Origin: DAIDKA01 sp963708865
GTDB taxonomy: Bacteria; Pseudomonadota; Gammaproteobacteria; Steroidobacterales; Steroidobacteraceae
Length of the DNA: 64,000 nucleotides
Assembly: GCA_963708865.1 (NCBI GenBank)
Contig: CAVPUC010000001.1
Location: forward strand, 211,446-275,445
Direction: 5' to 3'
Shown here in pieces: positions 27,459 through 36,604 of this stretch. How positions within the stretch are numbered: position 1 is the stretch's first letter; the number at the start of each line of letters is the position of its first letter. A program made the position numbers and the translations under genes. A model generated the notes under the pieces. The model did not search any database. It was given only the letters and a program-made list of their open reading frames with translations, and was not told the DNA's origin.

Positions 27459-28283
27459 ATGAGTCTGCGCGGCAAGTTGCGTTTTGTCGGCCAAACCGAC
27501 ACCGGCAAGGTCCGGGAACACAACGAGGACACGATCGCCTTCGATTCGGATATCGGACTGCTGGTGCTGGCGGATGGCATGGGCGGTTACAACGCCGGTG
27601 AGGTGGCCAGCGGCATCGCCGTGAAGACCATCGTCAATCTGGTGCGTGAGTCGGTCGAGCGCGAGGACCTGAGAATCCCGGATCAGGCCACCGGCATGTC
27701 CCGTGCGAGCATCATCCTGCGCGATGCCATTCATCGCGCCAACAAGATCATCTATCAGACCGCGCGTGCGCAGCCCCAGTGCGAGGGCATGGGCACGACC
27801 GTGGTCAGCGCCTTGATGTTTGACAACAAGATCGCGGTGGCGCATGTCGGGGACTCGCGCATGTACCGCCTGCGCAATGACAAGTTCGAACAGGTCACCA
27901 TGGACCACTCGCTCTTGCAGGAGCTGGTGGATCGGGGTTTCTACTCTCCCGAGGAAGCCCAGCGGGCCGCCAATAAGAACTATGTCACCCGCGCGCTCGG
28001 GGTCGAGCCGACCGTGGAGGTTGAGATTCAGGAAGTCCCGACACAAAAGGGCGACTTTTATGTCCTGTGTTCGGACGGCTTGTCCGACATGGTGGAAGAT
28101 GACGATATTCACTTAACGATCAGCACCTTTGGTGCTAATCTTGAGACTGTTGCTAAGCAGTTGATTCAGTTGAGTAATGACAATGGAGGTCGTGATAACG
28201 TCTCCGTGGTCATGGCGCACGTGGCCGAGAATTTCCCCGCCAACAAAGGGGTTCTCGACCGAATCCTGGGCTGGCTGGGCTGA
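27459..28283 (+). CDS. PP2C-family Ser/Thr protein phosphatase
   Basis: 274 aa metal-dependent phosphatase. The metal and phosphate residues appear in order: R19/E23-D24 (VREHNEDT), D39-G-M-G-G, VGDSRMYRL, CSDGLSDMVEDDDI and GGRDNVSVVM. It should remove phosphate from Ser/Thr residues in the cytoplasm. The ATG at 27459 follows the family start (MSLRGKLRFVGQTDTG); it is preceded only by a weak AGAG. The next gene, 20 bp on, encodes a double-FHA protein, its probable partner. No Ser/Thr kinase gene is in the window. Confidence 0.93.
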   Translation: MSLRGKLRFVGQTDTGKVREHNEDTIAFDSDIGLLVLADGMGGYNAGEVASGIAVKTIVNLVRESVEREDLRIPDQATGMSRASIILRDAIHRANKIIYQTARAQPQCEGMGTTVVSALMFDNKIAVAHVGDSRMYRLRNDKFEQVTMDHSLLQELVDRGFYSPEEAQRAANKNYVTRALGVEPTVEVEIQEVPTQKGDFYVLCSDGLSDMVEDDDIHLTISTFGANLETVAKQLIQLSNDNGGRDNVSVVMAHVAENFPANKGVLDRILGWLG

Positions 28284-28303
28284 ACCTTCGTTAAGAGGCA
28301 CGC

Positions 28304-29014
28304 ATGGCAAGGTTGATACTTAGCTTGGATAGCCAGGTGATGGCGGAATACAACATGAACAAGGAGCGGTACACGATTGGCCGTCTCCCTGACAATGACA
28401 TCCGCATCGACAACGGCGCGGTCAGCGGCCATCACTCCCTGATCATCAATATCCTCAATGACTCCTTCCTTGAGGACCTGAACAGCACCAACGGCACCTA
28501 CGTCAACGGCAAGCTCATCAAGAAGCATGCCCTGCAGCACGGCGATGTGATCACGGTCGGCCATCATCAGCTGCGGTTCGCCGAGGACGATGAGGCGCAG
28601 GACGAATTCGAAAAGACGATGGTGATCCAGCCCTCGCAGCGCCCCGTCGACAAGATCCGTCACGTGCGCGAGGCGGTCACCAATGCCGCACCCGATGTCT
28701 CCGCCACCGCCACGCGCAAGGCGTTGGGCAACGGCGCGCAGGTCAAGAAGGCCAAGCTACAGGTACTGTCGGGCGCTTTCGCCGGCCGCGAATTGGAGCT
28801 GAACAAGGCGCTGACGACCCTCGGACGCCCGGGCGTTCAGGTCGCCGCCATCACCCACCGCCAGGATGGCTATTTCATCGTCCACGTGGACAGCGAAAAA
28901 CCCAATGACTACCCGCTGCTCAACGGCAATCCGATCGGGGCGCAGGCCACCCGGCTCAATGACAACGATGTCATCCAGCTGGCGGGCGTGAAGATGGGGT
29001 TCTTCGAGGGCTAG
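28304..29014 (+). CDS. Double FHA-domain phosphothreonine-binding protein
   Basis: 236 aa. The first FHA domain (residues about 1-95) has the full binding set: GR at 26-27, S41-G-H-H44 and N63-G-T. The second, weaker FHA-like domain (about 147-235) starts AKLQVLSGAFAGRELELN and retains GRPG and NGNPIG but lacks a clear SxxH. Between them lies DEFEKTMVIQP, where T105 sits in an acidic context and could be a phosphorylation switch bound by the protein's own FHA domain (inference by analogy with GarA/OdhI). It is co-directional with the PP2C phosphatase gene. Convergent with alr, with adjoining stops. Confidence 0.9.
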   Translation: MARLILSLDSQVMAEYNMNKERYTIGRLPDNDIRIDNGAVSGHHSLIINILNDSFLEDLNSTNGTYVNGKLIKKHALQHGDVITVGHHQLRFAEDDEAQDEFEKTMVIQPSQRPVDKIRHVREAVTNAAPDVSATATRKALGNGAQVKKAKLQVLSGAFAGRELELNKALTTLGRPGVQVAAITHRQDGYFIVHVDSEKPNDYPLLNGNPIGAQATRLNDNDVIQLAGVKMGFFEG

Positions 29015-30091
29015 TCAGATCGCCTCGTGCGGCACGCGCTGGCGCACGCCGCAGAGCATTTCATAGGACACGGTGCCGGCCTGGGCGGCGATCTCCTCCA
29101 CGGGCAATCCCGGCCCCCATAGCAGGCAGCGTGTGCCCACGTGGGGTTCCGGCAGATCCGTCACATCCACCGCGATCATGTCCATGGACACCCGGCCCAC
29201 GAGCGGCGCGCGCCGGCCTTCGATCATTATCGGCGTCCCGCCCTTGAGGCTGCGCAGCAGGCCATCGCCATAGCCGCCGGCAATAATCGCGATCCGCGAA
29301 TCACGGCCGGCGGTCCAGGCACCCCCGTAGCCCACCGACTCGCCGCGCGGCACCCAGCGCAGGCCGATGACGGAGGACTCCAGGGTCATGACCGGTCTGA
29401 GCCCCAGCTCATCGCCGCGGACCTGCCCAAAGGGCGAGACCCCATAGAGCGCGAGTCCCGGCCGCACCCAGTCCCCGGCGGCATCCGCCCAACCGAAGAT
29501 GCCGGCGGAATTACCGATGCTGGTGGCAAGGCCCAGCGACCCGGTCACGGCCCGGAAGCGCCGCAGCTGCTCCGAAGTGGCCGCTGCATCGCGATCGTCG
29601 GCGCGCGCAAGGTGGGTCAGCACGCGGATCTCGCGCAGCGGCGTCTTCAGCGCGCGCAGGCGCGCGAGCGCCGCGGCAAACTCTTCGGGTCGGAAACCCA
29701 GCCGATTGATGCCGGTATCAATCTTCACCCACGCGGTCAGACGGAATGACCCGCGAAACTCCTCCAGCAGTTTCAGCTGCAGGGGATCATGCACCACGAC
29801 CTCGAAGCGGTGCACGGCCGCCTCGATCAACTGCTCGGCGCTGAACACGCCCTCAAGCAAAATGATGGAGCGGGTGATGCCGGCCTCGCGCAGCATGATG
29901 CCCTCATCCAGGCGCGCGACGGCGAAGGCATCGGCCTGCGGCAGGCCCACTGCCGTCATGATCAGTCCATGTCCGTAGGCATTGGCCTTCACCACGGCCA
30001 TGACCTTTGATCCGGGCGCTCGGGCGCGAACGGTTTCCAGATTGTCGCGCAGCGCAGCGGTGTCAATCACCGCGCGAATCAGCGGTGTCAC
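29015..30091 (-). CDS. alr: Alanine racemase
   Basis: 358 aa PLP enzyme making D-Ala for peptidoglycan. The PLP lysine lies in VKANAYGHG near residue 35. The RVSMDMIAVDVTDLP motif and the conserved C-terminal SYEMLCGV, with the usual PLP-site residues, are present. The GTG start overlaps the dnaB stop (GTGA), so alr is translationally coupled to dnaB, a common gammaproteobacterial arrangement. Confidence 0.96.
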   Translation of the reverse strand: MTPLIRAVIDTAALRDNLETVRARAPGSKVMAVVKANAYGHGLIMTAVGLPQADAFAVARLDEGIMLREAGITRSIILLEGVFSAEQLIEAAVHRFEVVVHDPLQLKLLEEFRGSFRLTAWVKIDTGINRLGFRPEEFAAALARLRALKTPLREIRVLTHLARADDRDAAATSEQLRRFRAVTGSLGLATSIGNSAGIFGWADAAGDWVRPGLALYGVSPFGQVRGDELGLRPVMTLESSVIGLRWVPRGESVGYGGAWTAGRDSRIAIIAGGYGDGLLRSLKGGTPIMIEGRRAPLVGRVSMDMIAVDVTDLPEPHVGTRCLLWGPGLPVEEIAAQAGTVSYEMLCGVRQRVPHEAI

Positions 30092-31491
30092 CGCAGGATG
30101 CCCTCGGCGTACGAATCCGGCGCGTAATTCGCGAAGCGTGTGTACTGCCCCTGGAAGGTGAGCAGGAAAGTACCGATCTCACCGTTGCGATGCTTGACCA
30201 GCTCGATCTCCGCGATGCCTTTTTTCGTGGTGTTTTTGTCGTATACCTCATCGCGATAGATGAGCAGGATCATGTCTGCGTCCTGCTCAATGCTACCGCT
30301 CTCGCGAAGATCCGACATCACTGGCTTCTTGTGTTCGCGCGATTCCACGCTGCGATTTAATTGCGACAACGCAATTACCGGCACGGAAAGTTCCTTGGCG
30401 AGCACCTTCAAGCCGCGCGAGATTTCGGCGATTTCCGTCGCGCGATTTTCCTTGTTGCCCGGTACCTGCATCAGCTGCAGGTAGTCGATCACCACCAGAC
30501 CCAATCCATGCTCGCGCTTCAAACGCCGTGCGCGTGCACGCAAATCCGTGGGCGTCAGGGCCGGGGTCTCATCAATGAAGATCTTGGCTTCCGACAATTG
30601 GCTGGTCGCACCCGTGATGCGCGCCCAGTCTTCATCCGCGATGCGTCCGGAGCGCAAACTGCTCAGCGGCACACCGCCGATGGAAGCCAGCATGCGGGTG
30701 ATGATCTGTTCGGAAGGCATCTCCAGGCTGAAGATGGCCACCGGCGCGCGGATGTTGGGATTGATCGCCGCGTACTCGGCCATATTCACGGCGAGCGTCG
30801 ATTTGCCCATGGAGGGGCGGCCGGCGATGATGACCAGATCTCCGGGACGCAGGCCGCCGGTCATCTTGTCGAAATCGGTAAAGCCGGTGGCGAGGCCGCG
30901 CAGCGCACCGGGATTGCTGTGCCACTCATCGATCTGATCGATGACCGCGGGCAGCATTTCGGCGACCGAGCGCGCGCCGCCGCCCGCCCGTGCACCCGCT
31001 TCGGCAATCGCGAATACGCCCTGCTCGGCCAGGTCCACCAGCTCGCGCGCGGTCTCGCCATCGGTGTTGTAGGCCGAGGCCGCGATATCGGTGCCGACCT
31101 TGATCAGCTGCCGCAGCATCGAGCGCTCATGCACGATCTCGGCATAGGCGCGCACATTGGCGGCGGTGGGCGTATCGCGGGCGAGCGTGCCCAGGTAGGC
31201 GAGGCCCCCTACATCGGCGAGCTGGCCATGGCGCTCAAGGTGCTCGGATACGGTGACGGCATCGGTGGGCTTCTGGTTGGTCGCCAGCGCCCGGATCGCA
31301 TCGAAGATGGTGCGGTGATCGGGGCGGTAGAAATCCTCCGCCCGGACCACGTCGGAGACGTTGAACCAGGCGGCGGCATCGAGCAGCAGGCCGCCGAGTA
31401 CCGCCTGTTCCGCCTCCAACGAATGCGGGGGCGTGCGGACATCGGCGACCTCACGGCGTTCGTCGCGGCTCGATTTGGCCATGCCAGCCAT
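30088..31491 (-). CDS. dnaB: Replicative DNA helicase DnaB
   Basis: 467 aa hexameric 5'-3' helicase. The N-terminal collar (PPHSLEAEQAVLGGLLLD) is followed by the RecA-like motor with GRPSMGKSTLAVNMAEYAA (Walker A), VVIDYLQLM (Walker B), ALSQLNRSVESR and the arginine-finger region LRESGSIEQDADMI. No intein is present. It lies between rplI and alr. Confidence 0.97.
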   Translation of the reverse strand: MAGMAKSSRDERREVADVRTPPHSLEAEQAVLGGLLLDAAAWFNVSDVVRAEDFYRPDHRTIFDAIRALATNQKPTDAVTVSEHLERHGQLADVGGLAYLGTLARDTPTAANVRAYAEIVHERSMLRQLIKVGTDIAASAYNTDGETARELVDLAEQGVFAIAEAGARAGGGARSVAEMLPAVIDQIDEWHSNPGALRGLATGFTDFDKMTGGLRPGDLVIIAGRPSMGKSTLAVNMAEYAAINPNIRAPVAIFSLEMPSEQIITRMLASIGGVPLSSLRSGRIADEDWARITGATSQLSEAKIFIDETPALTPTDLRARARRLKREHGLGLVVIDYLQLMQVPGNKENRATEIAEISRGLKVLAKELSVPVIALSQLNRSVESREHKKPVMSDLRESGSIEQDADMILLIYRDEVYDKNTTKKGIAEIELVKHRNGEIGTFLLTFQGQYTRFANYAPDSYAEGILR

Positions 31492-31514
31492 TTGGTGCGC
31501 GACCTCCCGTGCAG

Positions 31515-31964
31515 TTACTCCTCGGGAACGATGACCACCGGCAGGGCATAGTCTACGTCGGCGTGCAGATGCAGCTCGACGGCGTATTCGCCAATCATGC
31601 GCAGCGGGCCGGTGGGCAGGCGCACTTCGCTGCGCGCCAGCGGGTGACCGGCCTTGGTGGCAGCTTCCGCGATGTCGCTCGTGCCGATGGAGCCGAAGAG
31701 CTTGCCTTCGGTTCCGGCCTTGGCGCTGATCGTGAGCTTGAAGTCTTTGAGCTTCTCAACCCGCGTCTGGGCGCTTAAGAGCTGATCGGCGGCGTGCTTT
31801 TCAAGCTCGGCGCGACGGGCCTCGAAACGGGCGACGTTGGTGGGCGTGGCCAGCGTGGCCTTGCCCTTGGGCAGCAGGAAGTTGCGGCCGTAGCCGGACT
31901 TGACCTTTACCCGGTCGCCGATGGTGCCGACGTTGGCAACTTTCTCAAGAAGAATGACATCCAT
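31515..31964 (-). CDS. rplI: 50S ribosomal protein L9
   Basis: 149 aa. The N domain MDVILLEKVANVGTIGDRVKVKSGYGRNFLLPKGKA is diagnostic, followed by the long connecting helix and the C domain (KLFGSIGTSDIAEA). It is in the rpsF-rpsR-rplI cluster, 8 bp after the rpsR stop. Confidence 0.97.
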   Translation of the reverse strand: MDVILLEKVANVGTIGDRVKVKSGYGRNFLLPKGKATLATPTNVARFEARRAELEKHAADQLLSAQTRVEKLKDFKLTISAKAGTEGKLFGSIGTSDIAEAATKAGHPLARSEVRLPTGPLRMIGEYAVELHLHADVDYALPVVIVPEE

Positions 31965-31972
31965 GGCGATTC

Positions 31973-32367
<395 letters not shown>

Positions 32368-32371
<4 letters not shown>

Positions 32372-32781
32372 GATGCACTCTCCCCTACCGCCGGCACGTC
32401 ATCGTCGTCCGAGCCCGGATCATCGCGACCCCGCTCACGGCGCCCGCCGCCACCTTCTTCGTCCTCGCCCCGCGCCATCGGCGAGGGCTCGGTCACGGCC
32501 TTGTCCATCTGCACGACCAGGTGCCGCAGTACGGCGTCGCTGAAACGGAACGCGCCCGTCAGCTCGTTCAGCGTTTTCTGGTCGCATTCAATATTGAGCA
32601 GCACATAGTGCGCCTTGTGGACCTTGGCGATCGGGAAGGCGAGCTGCCGACGACCCCAATCCTCAAAGCGGTGCACATGGCCGTTGCCATTGGCGATCAT
32701 CGACTTGTAGCGCTCGACCATCGCCGGAACCTGTTCGCTCTGGTCCGGGTGAACCAGGAACACAATCTCGTAATGCCTCAT
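32368..32781 (-). CDS. rpsF: 30S ribosomal protein S6
   Basis: 137 aa starting MRHYEIVFLVHPDQSEQVPAMVERY, the S6 N-terminus. The ATG at 32781 has a strong AGGAGG upstream; the open frame further upstream has no family similarity. The core (FEDWGRRQLAFPIAKVHKAHYVLLNIEC) is intact. The C-terminus is a long disordered acidic/basic tail (GEDEEGGGGRRERGRDD, then SDDDDVPAVGESAS). It is followed with ATGA overlap by rpsR; S6 and S18 bind each other on the 30S platform. Confidence 0.96.
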
Positions 32782-32804
32782 TAAGTCCTCCTTCTGGACT
32801 AAAG

Positions 32805-32833
32805 CCACCCGGTCAAGGCATTTGCCGGTGTGG
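32805..32833 (-). promoter_or_regulatory. Candidate rpsF leader hairpin (possible S6:S18 autoregulatory site)
   Basis: About 24 nt upstream of the rpsF ATG the minus strand can fold CCAC-A-CCGG / CCGG-GTGG with a loop of about 12 nt. rpsF leaders in many bacteria carry a hairpin with a CCG-containing bulge bound by the S6:S18 complex. The location and CCG content fit, but the exact consensus was not tested. A second GC hairpin (C5/G6 arms) lies at 32881-32897 in the same 160-bp gap after rlmB. Confidence 0.35.
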
Positions 32834-32941
32834 CAAGGAGAACCGGTGCTGCACCCTTGATCGGGGCGGAACCGGCCTTTCCCCCATACTTGGGGGGCCG
32901 CGCAGCATACTGAAACGGGGCGTTCGCCGCAATTGGCAGGC

Positions 32942-33685
32942 TTACTTATTGTTGCGCTGCCGCACCACTTCGTAAAGCAGCATTCCGGCGGCCACGGACA
33001 CATTCAGGCTCGAAACCGACCCCAGCTGCGGCAGTCTCACCATGTGGTCGCAGGTCTGGCGGGTCAGTTGGCGCAGGCCCGCGCCCTCAGACCCCATGAC
33101 CAGGACCGTACCGCCCGTGAAATCGACCTCGGCCGCCGTTTTCGACGCCTCGGCATCGGCGCCGGTGACCCACAGGCCGGCCTCTTTCAGCAGTTTCAGC
33201 GTGCGCACCAGATTGGTCACCGTGACCAGCGGCACCGACTCGGCCGCGCCGGCCGCCACCTTGCGCACGACCGGACTTAAGTTGGCCGCGCGGTCCTTCG
33301 GCACCACCACGGCCAAGGCGCCGCAGGCATCCGCGCTGCGCAGGCAGGCGCCCAGATTATGCGGATCCTGCACACCATCCAGCGCCAGCACCAGGGGGCT
33401 TTTGAGTTCAGCCAGCGCGCTCACCAGATCGCCTTCCGACCACGGCGCGAGCGGCAACACCGCGGCCGCCACGCCCTGATGGGCCACATCCCCGAGCGCC
33501 TTCTGCAATGCCTGCGCATCCACGCGCAGCACCTTCGTGCCGTGTTCGCGCGCCAGGGCTTCGATCGCGCGCATGCGCGAATCATCGCGCCGCTCGGCGA
33601 GCTGCAGCTCGAGCACGCGCTGCGGATGGCGCTGCAGCAGCGACTGCACGGCATGCAGCCCGTAGATCAACGCCCTATCGCTCAT
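32942..33685 (-). CDS. rlmB: 23S rRNA (guanosine-2251-2'-O)-methyltransferase RlmB
   Basis: 247 aa SPOUT/TrmH-class enzyme. The substrate-binding N domain (YGLHAVQSLLQRHPQRVLEL) is followed by the SAM knot with LDGVQDPHNLGACLRSADACG, MGSEGAGLRQL and LPQLGSVSSLNVSVAAGMLLYE. It modifies the peptidyl-transferase region of 23S rRNA. It overlaps the rnr stop by 4 bp, as in the usual rnr-rlmB pair. Confidence 0.96.
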   Translation of the reverse strand: MSDRALIYGLHAVQSLLQRHPQRVLELQLAERRDDSRMRAIEALAREHGTKVLRVDAQALQKALGDVAHQGVAAAVLPLAPWSEGDLVSALAELKSPLVLALDGVQDPHNLGACLRSADACGALAVVVPKDRAANLSPVVRKVAAGAAESVPLVTVTNLVRTLKLLKEAGLWVTGADAEASKTAAEVDFTGGTVLVMGSEGAGLRQLTRQTCDHMVRLPQLGSVSSLNVSVAAGMLLYEVVRQRNNK

Positions 33686-35851
33686 CGGCGCTTGCCGCGA
33701 TCCCGATCCCGGCCGGGCTTGGCATCTTTGTGGGTCTCCTTGAGCGTCTTGATCGCCTTGGAGGCTTTGCCGTCCTGGTGATTGATCGTCTCGGCATCCG
33801 GGACCAGGTCCAGGTCGATCAGACCTTCGATCGGGTTGACGGAGGTGACGATCACCCGCACTTCAGAACCGATGCGCAGGCTTCTGCCGCTGCCGACGGC
33901 GCGCCAGCCATGGCCATGATCCTCCATCACGTACTCATCATCGCGCAGGTTGTCCAGGTGCAGCAGGCCGTCGGTCGCGACATCCAGCAGCTGCACAAAG
34001 CAGCCGAATTCGACCACCGTGGTGATCAGACCCCGGAAGGTCTGGCCCGACCCGCTCCCGCAGCCACACGCATTTGAGGAACGTGGACACATAGCGGTCC
34101 GACTCGTCGGCGCGCTTCTCCAGACGTGAAAGTTCCGCGCCCTCGAGCGACAGCGCCTCCTCCTCGTACTCGACACCGCTGCCATCCTGCGCGCCGACCA
34201 GCGCCTTGAGCGTGCGATGGACCACCAGATCCGGATAACGCCGGATCGGTGAGGTGAAGTGTCCGTACTCGCCCAGCGCCAGCCCGAAATGCCCGAGGTT
34301 GGTGGGTTGGTACACCGCCTGCGGCATCGAGCGCACCACCAGGGATTCCACGAACGGCAATGCCGGCGTGCCCTTCAGGCGACGGGTGATGGCCTGGATA
34401 TCGCGCGGCGCGACGGTCTCGGGGATCTGCGCCTCGATGCCGAGCACGGTCAGGGTCGCGAGCAGCTTATCCAGCTTCTCCTCATCCGGCTTGGGATGGA
34501 CGCGGTACAGCGTCGGGCTCTTGGTATGCCCGAGTTCACGTGCCACCGCGACGTTCGCCAGGATCATGCACTCCTCGATCAGCTTGTGGGCCTCGACCCG
34601 CGCGTGCAGCGTGACCGCGTGGATGCGCTGGTTCGCATCGATGTCGAAGTCCGCCTCGGGCGCATCGAAGTCCAGTGCACCGCGGGCACGGCGCGCCTTG
34701 ATGAGCACGCGGTACACATCCACCAGCGGCATCAGCCGCTCGACCAGCGCACCGATCTTTTCCCGGGCCTCCGGCTTACCGTCCAGCAACGCGTCCTGCG
34801 CCTGGTTGTAGGTGAGGCGCGCCGCCGAACGCATCACCGCCGGATAGAACCGCGCTGCCTTGAGCGCGCCATGGCGCGTGACAATCATGTCGGCGGCCAG
34901 GCACAGCCGATCGACGTGCGGCGCGAGCGAGCACAGATGATCCGACAGACCCGGCGGGAGCATCGGAATCACACGGGTCGGGAAGTACACCGAGGTACCG
35001 CGCCGCAGGGCTTCGGCATCCAGTGCCGTGCCCTGACGCACGTAGAAACTCACATCGGCGATGGCGACGATGAGCCTGAAGCCATCCGCATGGGCTTCCG
35101 CGTACACGGCGTCATCAAAATCGCGTGCGGTCTCGCCATCGATGGTGACCAGCGGCAGATCGCGCAGGTCAATGCGTCGCGCGCTTTCCTTGGCATCGAC
35201 CCGGTCGCCATAGGCATCCGCCTCGGCTGTGACCTCAGGCGGGAAGTCACTGGGCAGGTCAAAGCGGGCAATGGCGGACTCGGTGGCCATCTCCACGGGA
35301 CGCTCCGGATCCAGCCGACGGGTCACGCGTGCCACCGGCATTGAGGTGGCCGTGGCATGACGCACGATGTTCGCGATCACCCAATCCCCGTCGCGCGCGC
35401 CCTCAAGCTCATTGAGCGAGGCGATGCAGCGCAGCTGCAGACGCCGGTCCGCCGCGATGATGGCCGCCTGACGGCCCTGGATCTCCACCGTGCCCAGGAA
35501 GGCCTTGACGCCGCGCTCGAGGAGCTCCTCGACCTCGCCCAGCCAGCGATTGCTCGAATCGCGCGCCAATCGCACCCGGACCCGGTCGCCGTGCATGACG
35601 CCGCGCATCTGGCCCGGCGGCAGGAACACACTGTCCTTCAATCCCACGATGCGGACAAAACCGTAGCCGGCGCGGTGCGCGCTGACCGTGCCCTCGGCGA
35701 TGTCGCCGGCGCGCAGCTTGCTCGACGTGTGGCCGGAAGATGCGGCGCTTCCCGCACTCTTGGCGCGTTTGGCACCGTGAGCTGCGCTGGCAATGGCCTT
35801 GGGCGCGCCGTGCGTTTTGCGCTTGCCGAACTGGCCTCTGCGACTGCTCAA
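33682..35851 (-). CDS. rnr: Ribonuclease R (frameshifted)
   Basis: The restored protein is about 722 aa. Cold-shock domains (AGYGFVRIVGLKDSVFLPP), the RNB exonuclease domain with the catalytic aspartates (TIDGETARDFDDAVYAE) and a C-terminal S1 domain (GLITTVVEFGCFVQLLDV) ending in a Lys/Arg-rich tail are present. The frame breaks at 34046-34048 (plus strand CCC), where one extra base separates the RNB end from the S1 domain. A TTG start at 35851 is chosen because GGGAG lies 7 bp upstream; an earlier in-frame ATG would place the start inside tRNA-Leu. A 3'-5' exonuclease for structured RNA. Confidence 0.9.
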
Positions 35852-35880
35852 TTGACAGCTCCCGAAGCCGTGCGTAGATT
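35852..35880 (+). promoter_or_regulatory. Sigma-70 promoter for tRNA-Leu
   Basis: A perfect TTGACA at 35852-35857 is followed after exactly 17 bp by TAGATT at 35875-35880, placing the transcript start near 35887, about 39 nt before the mature tRNA. The -35 hexamer abuts the TTG start codon of the divergent rnr gene. Confidence 0.7.
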
Positions 35881-35888
35881 GCGGCGCT

Positions 35889-35911
35889 CCCCAGGGCCCT
35901 TGGCCCTGGGG
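35889..35911. other. Perfect 10-bp GC hairpin between rnr and tRNA-Leu
   Basis: CCCCAGGGCC and GGCCCTGGGG form a perfect 10-bp stem around a 3-nt CTT loop. On the plus strand it lies in the predicted tRNA-Leu 5' leader; on the minus strand it would be in the rnr 5' leader. There is no T-tract, so it is not a classical terminator. A role in tRNA processing or rnr mRNA control is possible. Confidence 0.7.
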
Positions 35912-35925
35912 ATGTCCGGCTCCTG

Positions 35926-36010
<85 letters not shown>

Positions 36011-36538
36011 ATAAAAAGTTATAAATCAATAGATTAAGTCCGAATATAAGAATAGAAATTTAGGTATGGTCGCCGGATGGCGGCGCGGCGGAGTGATTTT
36101 CCGCGCGATATCCTAGCACCCGTTCATGGGGACGCTGGTGCACGAATTCGAACCCGCCCGGTTTTCCGACGACAAATGGACGGCGTCCGCAAATCGCCCG
36201 ACTGACTCACTGATTGGCGCTGAGCGAATTTCTGCGGCACGCCTGAGTGCCAAAAACCCGGAACCGAAGGGAGCCGAGCGCCGCCGCGTCGCTGCGCTGC
36301 CGCCGCACATAAGCTCAGCGAGCGCGATGCGTGGAATGCCGAAGGCCGCTGCGTGTGCGGGCGCGCCCCTGTTCCGGTACGAGAGCGTTTCCTGAGCGCC
36401 GGCTTGGACGATAGCCAACCGCAAGAAAAGCCGCTTGACCAGGTGACCCTCGTGCGCGCGTTTCGCGGCGTGGGGCTCGGCGTTAGGGAAGCCCCGGCCT
36501 CAAGCCGGGGGCTGCTTGCTCGGACGACAGGGTCCGCC
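36011..36538. other. Gene-poor region after tRNA-Leu with an AT-rich patch
   Basis: The first 55 bp are strikingly AT-rich (ATAAAAAGTTATAAATCAATAG and on) compared with the GC-rich surroundings. The rest is GC-rich with short overlapping frames on both strands that show no family similarity. An inverted GC hairpin GCCCCGGC/GCCGGGGGC lies at 36491-36512 and could end transcription of the G8 gene from the right, though no U-tract follows. The region may hold the true 3' end of that broken gene. No gene is called. Confidence 0.6.
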
Positions 36539-36604
36539 TTACCGGCTGACCTGGAGGCTGGTGCCACCACTCGGGCCTTGCCAGGGCCGCTGATGCGGGC
36601 GACT

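Noticed and set aside
32782..33003. Longer S6 start at 33003
   Set aside because: The extra residues overlap the rlmB end, contain many Cys and do not look like S6. The ATG at 32781 has a strong ribosome site and the family N-terminus.
36135..36160. tRNA-like 3' end (TTCGAATTC followed by GCACCA on the minus strand)
   Set aside because: The flanks do not form a T-arm stem or an acceptor stem, and its orientation is opposite to tRNA-Leu, so it does not behave as an attachment-site copy.
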